This document shows positions 27,401 through 39,905 of a stretch of 64,000 bases of DNA, in pieces. The stretch comes from Climacteris rufus. Its lineage: Eukaryota; Chordata; Aves; Passeriformes; Climacteridae. The notes below the pieces were generated by a model. That model was given only the letters and a program-made list of their open reading frames with translations. It searched no databases and was not told where the DNA came from. The stretch lies in NCBI GenBank assembly GCA_013398175.1, contig VZRZ01007867.1:482344-546343 (forward strand). The letters run 5' to 3'. Numbering within the stretch: the stretch's first letter is position 1; every line of letters begins with the position of its first letter. A program made the position numbers and the translations under genes.

Positions 27401-30400
27401 ATCTTGTTTCCTGAAACTTCTGGCAATTTTTAAACATCTCTTGCTCAATGTTATCATGAAGCTCTCCATTCCCAGCCCTGGGCTAGGGTGGATGTTCTGT
27501 CTGACACAAAGACAGTTTTCTCTTCCATTTTTGGAAGGCCACAAGGCATTCCCACCTGCAGCATCCCTGCCCTCCCACATGGGAGCGGAGGGGCAGCGGG
27601 ACCCCTGGGTGCTCTCACTGGACCCCCACATTCCAGAGGGTCCGTGGATTCTACTTGTCTAAAGCACATCTGCTGGGAGTCACTCAATCCCCATTTGCAC
27701 AGCTCAAGGGTCAAAGCATATTTCATTTCACTTGGCAGCTCCCTCCAAGGGCACCTGCTAGAAAATCCATCAGGGCTCTTGATAAACCTCGAGTGTTTTG
27801 GTTCTCTGTCAAAATCTTGATATTCCCTTCTCCCGTAAGGATACAGCAATCATCAATACAGACCAGAAACGACTTCTGTGGATCAGCAGGACTTTTTGAC
27901 AGGATGCTTCTTATATCTGGCTAAGCATATGCCAAAATGAATCATGACAAACGTTATTAATGCATAAAAGCCATCACTGCTGGACTGCCCTCAGCCTGAA
28001 GCGTGAGGTGACAGAGTCCTCACAGCACCAAGCGCTTGGGATAATTGAAGTCTGAAAATATTTCACAGACAGCTGAAATACCAATTTATATTTAAAGAAT
28101 ATATTGAATTACCACAGACCACACAAAAAGGAGGACTAGAACTTACGTATTTTGTTGTTGAACTTTCAGCTCAGCATTTTATGAAAGGCCATCTAGTTTT
28201 AACCAGCATAAGTTGGAACGATTATTCAACTAATGTCTTCTCTGGAAGACTGCAGCTCTGGTGCTAATAAGGGAATTTAATTAGATGGACAAGCCTTGAC
28301 AGCAATCCATTTCCAATACACTTAGTATTGAAATAGGTCTGGGAGTTCCAAGACTTGTAGAAGAAATCCACTACTCAAGTTCATGTGGAAAAATACCTGA
28401 AAGTTTTGACTAACCGAGATGTAGGCTCTTGTTTTTCTGACTTCATTTGTGACATGCATCACATTACAAACAATTACACCGACAGATGAAAGCCCCGTTC
28501 CAATGCACGTGCTGTAAAATACGAGCAGAATTGATTTTGCCCTCTGCATTGGTAAATCTCACTAATTCCCTGGAAATCAGCTGATGACAAGAGCCCATTC
28601 AGCAGTGCTTCCACACAGGACACCCACCCAGTGTTTCACCCTCCTACAGCAGCACCCAAAGCCCCAGGACAGAGGAGGCTGCTGAGCACAAGGGCAGGGT
28701 ACAACCCCAAAACGGGATTTCTTTCAGTGTATTTACAATAGAGAAAGATGTGCACACAGACAAAAGGCACAGAATGAAAAGAGAATGCACAAAGCCAGTA
28801 CTTTCTAAAATTGTAGAGGGAACCAGCCTGCCAGCAGGCTGATGAAACACTTGAGATAAAGTAGCATAATCAATAACAATGCTGCACCTTTAAAACCAGC
28901 AAGTACAACGCGATCAATTCATATCTCGGTGAAGTAGCGTAATAAAAATCTGCAACTACAATAAGCTAATTTAATGATACTTTATCAAGCGCTCACATTT
29001 CCAACCACTGTTGTTCACGGCAGAATGAAGCCTGTGTAAAAATATGTCATGAGTCAATATGGCATTCTACTGAAGAGAAAAGACCCACATCATTAAAATC
29101 TTAAGCAAGCTTTCATTAAGTAAAATACATGAAATTAGCTCCTTCAAAAGAATTTAATTAGTCAACACTTGCAGGTTAAACTCACAATCTGCCACTGTGG
29201 TCTTTTAAGCCATTCATTTTCTCAAAGCTTTGTCATAAGAGGATATTTTTTATTGTTGTTATTTTTATAATATGGTTTGAAACCATGGTTCCTTTATGAA
29301 AAGGATAAAGTATCCCTTGCAAACAGCAAGACACGTTTTCCTTGCTGCTCTGTATAGAGCACTGCCTTGTTAAGGCAATTTCAATCATTTTACGCATCTT
29401 CATTAAGTCAGAGATACGGTTCAGCTTTTCACAGAGAAAAACCTCAACAGCTGCAGAGAAAAGGAGGGACAACAGATTCTTAAACAGAAAAGAGAAATTA
29501 CCAGTTATCTAGCTTGAAATGAAGCCTCTGGGAAGCCCCATCTGCAGTCTCAGTCATTACAAATCACAATAATTACGTGAGCTCTCAGCCCATATATAAA
29601 ATTTCAATACCTATGAAGAGCTGCAATACTGCAATGTCCACAACACAGAAACACTGCCAGCTCATTTTGCGAGGCTTCAGGCTACTTGTAACACCCAGAG
29701 AAGATGAATCAATAAAATGTTATCAGTAAAACAGTTTGATTCCTGCACAGTTAAGCGCACGGCCACTTCTATATTTCAATCCCCTCAGGTCAATATAATT
29801 TTACACAGTTACCCAATTCTCAGCAGTGAAATGATACTGGTAGATGTTTCAGATATTCTGAAGCACTTATTTCTACATGGGGGGAAAAAAAAAGAAAAAG
29901 AAAAAAAAAACATTGCTTGTTTCCTATCTGGTTCAAAGTAGCATTTTTAGACCAATCCTAAATGCAACTCTTTACCCCAGCTCCAGTAAATGAAGTCCCT
30001 CTGAACAGTTCCCTGAGCCAAATACTGGGTGTCCTATTCCCCCCGCACTTAAACAGGCATTTGGGAAGAAAAATAAGTCAAATCTGGATTTGGCCTTTCA
30101 CTTGAAGCAAATCTGAGACATGAAATAAGATGTAATTTCTGCCTACTCAAGAAAATCAGCCCATTTAAGCAAATTGGACTATTCACCAATAAATTCTGCT
30201 AGGTTAGTCACCACAAGGGCTGAAGAAACTGTAACTGCTGCTGACAAAGACTAACTGCACAGTTAATACAACACTTTGCCTCATATCCAGATAATTCTTC
30301 ATGCATACTCTGAACTTCCAGCTTCCCACCTGGGTATGCAATAAAATAATGCCTCAGGTTAATCACGTACCTCCAGAGAGCTGCATTTTTTGCATAAATA

Positions 30401-33400
30401 AGAGCAACAAGTGTGCTTCCAAACCCAAGGAAGAAATAATAATCTCTAATAAACTACAGTGCTCTAGGGACAGGGAATACCCACAAGGAAGCTCTTTTTA
30501 GATACAAGTTCACCTTCCTTGACTTAACTTGACAACATCCTAACAAAACAGAATAAACCTATTACTGGACCAGCCATGGGCACTGGGAAGTCAAAGAAAA
30601 CTGATTTTAGCTAGACAGGACCTTAGTCCCAAAAAGGCAAAAAATGCCTCTATTTTATGCCATTTACCTATCTCATCAGCATCTCATTCATTGGCTTCAT
30701 TAACTCCTGCACTATAGGCAACACCAGTGTACTGAAAAGCAACAAGTTCTTTTAGGGTTTTTTTTAATTGTAATACAAGACTTTTAATTCCCATGTTCAG
30801 TTCTCAGATAAAGTAACAAACATTTTAATAATGAGAAAGTCCATAAAGCACCATCTACTCTCCTGTCATAGCTCTTTTAAAAGGCTTAGTTAATCTTCAA
30901 TATTTAAAGGATGGTGGAAATATCTGAGGGACAAAATCCCCTGGTTTATATAGTGCCACATATGTCTTACTGGGAAACTACATGAATTTCCCAAATACTG
31001 GCACTAAATTTTTTACTGGTTTAAAAATGAGCAGAAAAGGCCCAATTGCTAAGAAATAAAACACACAAATTTATGGAAAGACAAAGCTGCACTAAACCAT
31101 TAATTTTTATATTTTGTTATCTCACCAAAACTGTTCTCATTACTTTCTTCTAAACAAGTTTCATAATTGCAAATTCTCAGACAGTAAAACTTAAGCGATC
31201 TCCATACTCTGCTTTCCTCCTAAATAAGGAGCCAACCACCATGGATACACACAAGAGGAAGAAGCCTGTCTATTTTACTAGAAGACTGAGCTCATGAAAA
31301 TCCAACTGCATCAATCCTTCTTTTATTATTCTTTCAAACTTCCCAAATCAAATAACTTTCTTGAGCTTGGCTAGAGCCTTCTGTATAGAAATTCCACTGG
31401 GGAAAGAGGTTTTAGATTAACAGCACAATACATTCAGAAATCAATAGATAAACCCTCTGTGCAGCAGCACTACCCAAGTCCATGAGACTGAACTAGGGCT
31501 CAGAAAATAGAACAAACCACTCAGAAACAAATTTCCTAATCTGCCCACTTTTGTTTTTGCACTGAAACCAGCAACATGGACTTCACCTCTGCAACACACA
31601 CAGGGAATTATTGCCTGATGTTCTGAGTCACGAATTCTTCTTATTTGTAAAAGTATGTTCATCTTTGTATTAAAACCAGAAGGGTTTATTTTGTGGTGCT
31701 TTTCTTTTTATTTTGAACTACAGAGATAAAGCTGGAAGGCAATAATGCAACTCCAGGATAACCACACATGTGGGGTACCCATCCTGATACAAGGCAAGCT
31801 CCTTGAAGCTATAAAACAATGTGATTAGAAGTCAGGTGAGGGAGAAGGGATAGAGTGCAGCTTCTAAACTTACTGTGAAAATTCTTTAAGCCTGGTCTCA
31901 ACTTCACTCCAGCACCTGGCTTGGACAGGATCAGCTTAGATTGTTCTCTGTACTGGAAGCAGGATGGATTTTACTTGGTCTGTTTGACCTTTTCTCTCCT
32001 CATTAACAGTTGTTTTCTCCATTTGCCAGGGTCCCTTTTGGATGGAACATGAGGATTGGAGGGGAAAGGGTAACTCAGAGCAACAGCAGTGCTTGGCCAG
32101 AGACAGTCAGACCAATTTTGCTGTGAGCTGCAGCCGTGAAGCCCAACTGCAGAGCACAGCAGAGCTGGCTATGCTTGGAAATACACAAAGCCAGTAGTTG
32201 CCAGTGAACAGAAAACACGCTTTTGCCTCTACCCATGTGCCTGCTACAGCACTCACAGACATGCCACTTCTCTGCTCTGTAGGATGCCAACAGGGCACAG
32301 CTCACCCCAAAGTTCATCTCCCTGCTGCACCCCCTGGTTCAACTCCAAACCTGCTCAGACTAGGTGAGAAATGTGCCTAAACTGAGACACGAAGGGAAAT
32401 GGACTCCACGCACTTTGGGTAAGCTGGAACAGCTCTAATGGCACAAGCCCCCAGCCTCATGGGGGCTCCTGTTGGGTTATATTCATTAAATCCTGCATTC
32501 GTTCTTTATTATCCCGCAATTCTGAAAGGCAAATCTAAAGAAACGTTGCCATGACAAACACACACAGTGGAGTTTTCATACGAACCTGATCCCCATGATG
32601 GCCCTTCCTGCCATTAACAGAAGCCCACTTTAGTGTATCTCAACAAGACAATCAAAATATTTTCAGTCCTGCTGCCGTGAGCCTCACCAAGGGGCCGATC
32701 GCCAAATGCAAAAATCCTTTGCAGCAAAGCAGAAGAGCTTCACACACAGCCAGACCTCTCAGATGCCATGGGCTAGGATACCACGCTATAAGGCTGTAAA
32801 ACTATGGCCTGTGGCTCCAGTCCAGCCTGCAGAGTAATTTAATCTAACTCACAAAGAAATCAGGAAAATGGCCTCTGCTGTGCTGAATCAGCAGTGCTGG
32901 AAGCCGTGCCACCCTCTATCAGCTCGTAAGAGAGTGCTTTGTCCACAGTGCCAACTCTGTGTAGAGCAACTATTGGGCAAAAGAAAGGACCAGCAGGAAT
33001 ATTATGTGCCAGATTTCCAGTAGATGTAAGTCAGAATACTTCCAATGACTTAAGGAGCTGCACCGATTTACATCATTTCAGGATTATAAGGATTTACATC
33101 CACTGGAAGTTTCACTTCTCTTTTTTTGTCTTTTAATTAAAAGAATGGTGTAGACTTGGCAGCAGTACGAGCCTTCAAGAGACTGAGATTTGGGAAGGAT
33201 CCTGAAAAAAAGTTTTAGGCTCGGGGAATGGCAATAAGCCATTTTGAGTTTAAAACGATACAGTGGCCAAATTAAAATTCACAAGATGCACATAAATTCT
33301 GATCTATACATGAGCAATATACATAAGCATATATCTTCACTCTTTACACTGGAGCTCCCTAAATATAACAATGGCAAAAAAACAGCAATAAATGAAAACT

Positions 33401-35187
33401 TTGTTCATTCAATCTGGTTATATATCACGAAAAACTATCAGCACAGATGTTATCCCTATTTATGAGTCACAACCAGCGCCAAAACAAATGCCATGTATTA
33501 CTTAATTTCTTCTCCTAACTGCAAGTGCCAAAAAAATGACTGCCACTGGGATTAGGAAAAAACACACAAGTGGAAAAAAAAGGGGTACTACTCCTGAGGA
33601 AGCAAGCCAACTAGGAAAAGTTTGGTTTGCTGTGATTTCCAAATAAACTCAGAACTAGTACAGCATGTCTTGTCACCTCAGAGCAGTTTCTGTTGCTCAT
33701 CTGCTCACCTCTCAAAGAACCAGCCACCCTAAAATTTAAAAAATGTGCCTAAAACCATCCTCAGAAATGTGCTCACATCTCACTTCTTTCCCATAGATGA
33801 CCATGATGGGGAGAGAACAGAAGGAAAGTGAGAATTTGCTGCTTGAGATCCTTAAATGAGGAACAGGTTTTGCCTTAAGACTGAAAGTGAGCAGGACCTG
33901 TAGGCATGGCCACAGGAAAAAATATACACAGTTACTCTTCAAGCTATTTCTGTGGCACAGTGACCCACTCCCAAGCCAGCTGAGCCTTCAGAAACACTCA
34001 AAAATAGGCTTATAAATAAACAGGCCACTGTTACCAGTGCAATTCAGCTGATGTGTTACACAAGAACAAACTGGTTCAAAAGCCACCTCAGGAAAGAAAA
34101 ACTTAAGCCAAAATGCCTCTGTATTGAAGAAATGCAGCCTCATTCCATCATACCTTTTTCACTACTCACCTCTGAACAGGTCAGTTTTAAATCTCCTTCT
34201 TCCAAGGAGTCCAATTTAAATGTGTTCTTCAAAGGCTTCTGCAATTTTAGGAGTATTAAATTTTATACCTCCTAAGCTATTTATTAGCTGAGGAAGTACT
34301 TAATTGACAGTCACCAGATATTAACTTTTTTGAGCATTACAGATTTTTGATCTATAACCTTCAGGTTTTTTCTTTACTTTTTGTTGTTGGGTTTGTTGGT
34401 TTGTTTTTCCTTTTTTGGGACAGCTCTCCTAAGAGGTTTCTCAGTGTGTGGATTTCCTACAAATGTCTCCTGGAAGTGCAGACAGATATAATGCAATAAA
34501 GGACTGCTCACAGGGGAGCCTGATGCAGATGAAAGGTCAAAAAACCACTCAGACTGTTAATAAACTGTTGCAGAAATACTGTCTTTGCTTTTAGTCTCCA
34601 TAATTTGCACCACTTCTGGCATTGTCCAGACACAACATGAACCCTGGCCCTGCAGTTTTGGGGGATACCCAGGGCTCCAGGCACCCAGCACTCCACATCT
34701 CTGCTTCCCACCCACCCTTATTTTAATTTTCTGACTTTTTTGCAGGAACAGCCTCACTCCACAGATGTCAAACTCTCTCTCCCTCTTACAGGTGCATTGC
34801 CAAAGGACACAACTGCTGCATTAACAGAACTTTGCTTCATCATCATGTCTTCCCAGGCAATGAAACTTGCTCTGTTATTGCACAGGTAAAATGGGCTGTG
34901 CCACTATTGCTCAGTTCTGCTGCTGCTTAACAGGATACAACCAACAATCACGTCTCAATTCACAGCAGAAAGGGAAAATAAAACTCTGTTTTATTGAAAA
35001 TACTAGGAAACTTCATTCCAGTTAAACACATCATGGGCGCTGATCTCTGCCAAAACACCACAGTTAACTCACCACTCACAGGAATCCCCACAGTGTCCTG
35101 CCTGGGCATTCAGTGATCAGGGTGGGGTTAAACCTCTGCCATCACCAACCCAGGCATTTCCAACTGCCCACACAACCCTTCTGCAGG
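24401..35187. other. Intron 2, unique sequence with CNE-like blocks
   Basis: No coding exon found on either strand over nearly 11 kb. A partly repeated, hairpin-forming old repeat lies at about 33023-33100. A repeat-poor AT-rich block at about 28860-29230 reads like a conserved non-coding element. A weak CTCF-like motif in minus orientation lies at 25344-25358. An A9/A10 pair lies near 29885-29910, and a T/G-rich low-complexity stretch at about 34350-34420. Confidence 0.5.
33023..33100. repeat. Probable ancient interspersed-repeat fragment with internal hairpin
   Basis: GATGTAAGTC (33023-33032) pairs with GATTTACATC (33065-33074) with a single G-T type mismatch. The second arm recurs exactly at 33091-33100. 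The wording between the arms (TTCCAATGACTTAAGGAG, CACCGATTTAC) resembles an old interspersed motif common in sauropsid genomes. I cannot name the family with confidence. Confidence 0.45.
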
Positions 35188-35432
35188 GGGGTCACAGGTT
35201 AGAAAAGCCCTGAGATCATCCAGCCCAACCATTCCCCAGCACTGCCAAGGCCACCACTGACCCTTGTCCCCAGGTGCCACATCCACACAGCTTTTCAATC
35301 CCTCCAGGGATGGGGACTCCACCACTGCCCTGGGCAGCTCTTCCAATGTTTAACAACCTCTTTGGTGAAGAAATTTTTCTACCATCCAACCTAAACCTCC
35401 CCCATTTTCTTCTGGTCAGGGGTATCAAAACC
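35188..35432 (-). mobile_element. CR1 LINE 3' fragment, about 245 bp
   Basis: A continuous match in reverse orientation to the CR1 3' region: GAGATCATCCAGCCCAACC, then CCCAGCACTGCCAAGG-like text, CCTCCAGGGATGGGGACTCC, GGGCAGCTCTTCCAATG, GTGAAGAAATTTTTCTACC and CCAACCTAAACCTCCCCC. It is 5'-truncated in the usual CR1 manner and lies in the same orientation as CDH4. Confidence 0.92.
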
Positions 35433-37394
35433 ACCCGGTACAAATGGAGCAACTTTCTTGTTAGCAGATATAGCAACCAGCCTTTTAACTTTGAATTTCT
35501 CTTATAGCTGAGACTCCAGGCAAACAAAAAAAAAGAAGAAAAATCTTTCAGTAAACTTTGCACAGAGATAATCAATCTACTATTCAGTTATTTGAACAGG
35601 CATCTAGAGTTTAGCGTTCCAGAGATCACTGAACTTCTCCTGATGAGGGTCTCTTCTTGCAGTTTGAAAAGAGGATGGGGAAATCTTTGGGTGCAATCCA
35701 AACATTTTTGATAGTTGCAATCCCTGAATATTTCATCACTCCAAATCTTGCCTTGACCTATAGTTTTGCCTTCATCCTATCAACTGTAAACATATTTTTC
35801 TTCATCCTCAACCTGCCCCTTCTCTCCACAGGCAAAGAAAAATTCCAAACAACATGAAAAATCCCTTTTTTTTATATAATGCTATTTACCCACATTTCTT
35901 TATCCTTTACAGAGGGTCAAGAGGAAGCTGAATCAATTGAAAAATGTTCAAAAGCCCATGAAAAGGTAAATAAGCAAAAGTTTAATTTCCAGAATAATTC
36001 AGGCACAAAATAAAAATATTTAAGGCTTATGGAGGTGAGCAAAACAGTTCCCTTTCATGTGAAATTGTGTAAACCTGATTTGAAGGGAGGTAAGCAACCA
36101 GCCAGCAACATCAGGGCTCCTACAGGACAAGTAGCAGGGCACAAAGGGTCTGAAATGATGAGTTTTTTCTAAGTCCCCAGGGAAGGACTTCCACTGGGAG
36201 CAAAATGCTGGAAATCCTCTAGCCCATCTCTTTTCCCCCTCTAAACTGAGATGCTCCAGAAGAAGATTTTAGCAGAGGGAGTCTCTTCCTCCAGCACAGG
36301 GAACAGCAGGCATCTGCCGTTCTTCAGCTACCAAAACACACGGGCGGGATGGGCAAAATTAAACAGAGATACTAAACAGTCAAATATTTAAGTGTGGGCT
36401 AGGCCTCCTAAAAAACTCTGTGAATAATACAGATACATAAAAACAGGCAGTGCAACACCCAGCTGGTTTGTGTAGGGTGAACAAACCTTGCTTTCCACAC
36501 CTTACAAGATGAGTTTGGAAATGGGAACACAGCAAAAGTGGAAATCCCCAGCCATCAGAACAGCCAAACAGATTACACCAGGGAGTCCATACTCCACACA
36601 CAGGTACAACACTCCATTTACTGCTTTAGCTTTAATTTAATCCTATTCTTTCAGCTCATGTTGGGTTTAGCAAGAGTTCTGTCACTAAAACTGTCTTTTA
36701 CTGAGTGGACCTCCAGCATCTTTGAGGGAACACAGCCTGAAAATCTTGTCCTGGAGCCTGGACAGACCCCTGGTGCTGGGCAGCAGTTGAGAGCATTTAA
36801 ACAATCCAGATGGGCAGAGAATTCCAGCAGGCCTTCCCCTCCAACAGCAACCGCATTTTATTTAAATTACATGAACCTATCCTAGGCTTTCAACCTGGAA
36901 TGTTTCTATATGGTGTTAATTCAAAGATCCCAATGTTTGTACTTCTTGTGAAAGTCAAGAAAAGTACTGACAACTGAAGACATTTGGAATTCTGTTCCTA
37001 CAGCTCCCAGGTAGACAACATCAAGACAATAAAGGCTCAGTTTAGCAAGCCCCCACTGAAATTTCAGTTATTGAAGTAACTTTACCCAGAGCATGTTTTG
37101 ATGGTTGATGGTCAGAGCAGAAGGCTCTATCACATGGGCTCTGTGACAGCCTGTTTTGAACTGGGTTTGTTCAATTCTTTATTAACAGAACAGATAAAGG
37201 AATGCAGCATATGCTTGTTACATCTGCAAACCATACACAAGCAGGATGCAACTGCAACGCTGTTGGATGTCGAGATTAAAATTCAAAACAATCCAAGTAA
37301 GTCAGATAAGGCTGATAAAAACAAAAAAGATGTAATTCAACAGAAGAGGAGCAAGGTAACACGATTCAGCAGGATTAATCAACTACACATATAG
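35433..37394. other. Intron 2, unique sequence
   Basis: No exon or named repeat recognised. Open frames of 98-119 codons here have no family resemblance. Confidence 0.5.
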
Positions 37395-37860
37395 AAAATG
37401 ACTGGGTAGGTAGCAGTTCATCAAAAAACGATGTGGGAGGTTATACTGGATCACAAGTTGAACATGAGTCAACAGTATCATACTGTTAAGAGAAAAAGCA
37501 ATCATCACATTAGATAAATCAACTGGAGTATTGCCTGCAAAACAGGCAAAGTATTATTCTGTGTGTGTTCAGCAGTGTGAGACTTGGCTGGCAGTGTCAG
37601 ATCAACGTGGAGTATCAAGTTAGTAACAAAGATGAGGGCTCAGAGGAGGGAGCCAAGCACGACACACGTAAGGGAACAAATGAGAGGTTCGGCCTGCAAA
37701 AGCTGAAAAAAATATTTTCAAGTGTGTTGGGGGGAGACAAAAAAAATCAGCAACTGTTCTCTGTGTCCATGACAAATAGCAACAGGTTTAAATTGCATCA
37801 AGAGAGCTTCAGCTTAAACACAGAGGAAGGAAAGGGAAGCAATATAATGTATTGGGTTTG
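37395..37860 (+). mobile_element. Older CR1 fragment, plus orientation
   Basis: The segment follows the CR1 sense-strand 3' region in order: GTTATACTGGATCACAAG, TTGAACATGAGTCAACAGT, GGAGTATTGCCTGC, then TCAGAGGAGGGAGCC, GAGAGGTTCGGCCTGCAAAA and AACAGGTTTAAATTGCATC. Divergence is high and several short deletions are evident. It opposes the other four CR1 copies and CDH4. A 152-codon open frame (37565-38023) arises largely from this DNA and is not a gene. Confidence 0.82.
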
Positions 37861-39535
37861 GTCCCTACAAATGCTGCTTCAAGCCCACATCAGGGACAAA
37901 CCTGTTACAAAGGAGCTGCTGGGGAAGGAGAGTGCACCAGACATCCTCTTGAGCTCCTCCAGCCCTGGTTCTGAGCCCATGAAACACCAACACACCCAGG
38001 TGACACCAAAGAGCTCTTGGTGAAATCAGTGACACTGACAGGAACGGTGTGGCATTTATACAGAGTTATCTATTCATCCCCACTCACTACAGCAGGAACA
38101 AACAGGTTGTTAAATGTGATGCTTCAAACTGGTCCTGACTTGCAGTTTATCACCTGTAGCAGTTTCTTTATTTTCCACCATCTTCCCAAGCTTGTACGTT
38201 TTTCCTTCATATACCAGTAATTCCAAAATGCTTTTCCTGCTCCATGGTGAAGCAACAGACATTTGTTTCACTGACCTGCCTTTTATGATTCTCTAGACAT
38301 GAACTGGCAGAGTGAGTTGATACATAGCTTTGTACAGAACAGTTTTTGCAATCTGGACTATTTATCTTCAGATAATTGCTACATTCATAATTATTTTAAA
38401 GACAATTTCATTTAATAAGGATTGGAATTACTACTGGACAAACTCAGTGTAACAAAATTTTAGGCTAAAAGTAATTTTTGTGACTAACCTATGAACTGCT
38501 AGGAAATTGTGATTTATAATAGGCATAGTAATAGCCTTTAATGACTGCAGTGCTTCTGGGTATCAGTGAAACAGACTGCCTCATTTCAAAGCAGAAAGGG
38601 CATCTATTTTATTTTTTTCTCCTTCATGGGTGGCCCATACATATCTTCAGGGTCCTTGGAGGAGCTTCCAACACCCCCACTGTGTTTTCCACATGGTGGC
38701 TGCTATTAGCACGCTCATGTTAATGGGCTGCAGCTGATGTGACCCCTCGGAGCAGCAGCTCCTGCCCAGCACAACCAGCACACAGCTCAGTTCCTGCCAC
38801 TGGCTCTCTGTTACAGAGCCCTGGCAAGTGCTGAGGAACAGTGGCAGGAAAGCAGCAAGGGCATGGCAAAAAATAATTAAAATTTTGTATTGGAATGGAG
38901 CAGGAAACAGAAATCTGGATGCTGGAGCCTGGGGTCACGAGGCATGGGGCAGCAAGCACGGCTGAAAGATGTTTGCAATGACAGTGCAGCCCATATGCCA
39001 GAACATTTGCCACTTCTCTCTCCCTCTGTGCAACTGCAATCCAAAATTAATTAATAAATTAGGGATAATGAATATAAGCAAGAAAAATCATAAGCCTGTG
39101 GCAAAAAGAAATCTCGTTCAACCCAAGTATTTTTCATGTTGCAGAAAAGTTACTTGGGAAACAAACATTCTCCTGAAAGAAGCAAAGTAGCCAATTCTAA
39201 TGACAAATATTTTGGGAAAACAGAAACTCCCCGTGTTCTCTTTCATTCTACTAAAAATAAAGAGGAAACCAAGCGCTTTTTCAATATAAATGTAACATTT
39301 CCTTATGCCAGGAGACAAACTATGCCTAGGTTAAGTCTGGACATTAATGGAAGCAAATAGCTGCATGCTGATCCCTGGTGTTTCAATTATTCTCTCTTTA
39401 GAGGTTATGCTTCCAAGAAATTAAAGAAATACAATTTCCCAGTAAGGATCATGTTTTGCAGGCTGTTGCAATGTTTTTATTTAAAGCTGTTTGATTTGTA
39501 TTTGCAGAAGAGCTCAGTTCATGCCTCTCCCTTCT
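37861..39535. other. Intron 2, unique sequence
   Basis: No exon or named repeat recognised in this stretch. Confidence 0.5.
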
Positions 39536-39905
39536 CATCTTTTCACCTGCCAAGTGTTTCCCAGGGTCAGAGCCCAGTGGAGCTGCTTGTCCAAGCTCCT
39601 GCTCAGCACAGGCTCAGCCAGAGCAGGCTCCAGAACCACGTCCAGTTGCGTTCCAAGTATCTCCAAGAAACCTCTTCCAGTGCCTGACAACCCTCACAGT
39701 GAAAATTTCTTCCCACTTTTAGGTCCAATGTCCTGCATTTCAGTGTTTGTGCTCGTTTTCTTCTACCCTTTCTCTGTGCACCAGTGAGAAAAGCTTGGCT
39801 CTATCATCCCAACACACTCTCACAAGGAATTTATACACACTGATAAAGTGAGTATCCCGTGAGACTTCTCCAGGCTAAACAATCCCAGGGTTCTCAGCCT
39901 CTCCT
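39536..39905 (-). mobile_element. CR1 LINE 3' fragment, about 370 bp, second subfamily
   Basis: Reverse-orientation CR1 of the type carrying GTATCTCCAAG, CAGTGCCTGACAACCCTCAC, AGTGAAAATTTCTTCCC, ATTTATACACACTGATAAAG and TTCTCCAGGCTAAACAATCC. It covers more of the element than the copies at 4316 and 23441 and is moderately diverged. Confidence 0.9.

Noticed and set aside
37565..38023. 152-codon plus-strand frame
   Set aside because: Most of it overlies a degraded plus-orientation CR1 fragment (about 37395-37860), with no CR1 ORF domain intact.
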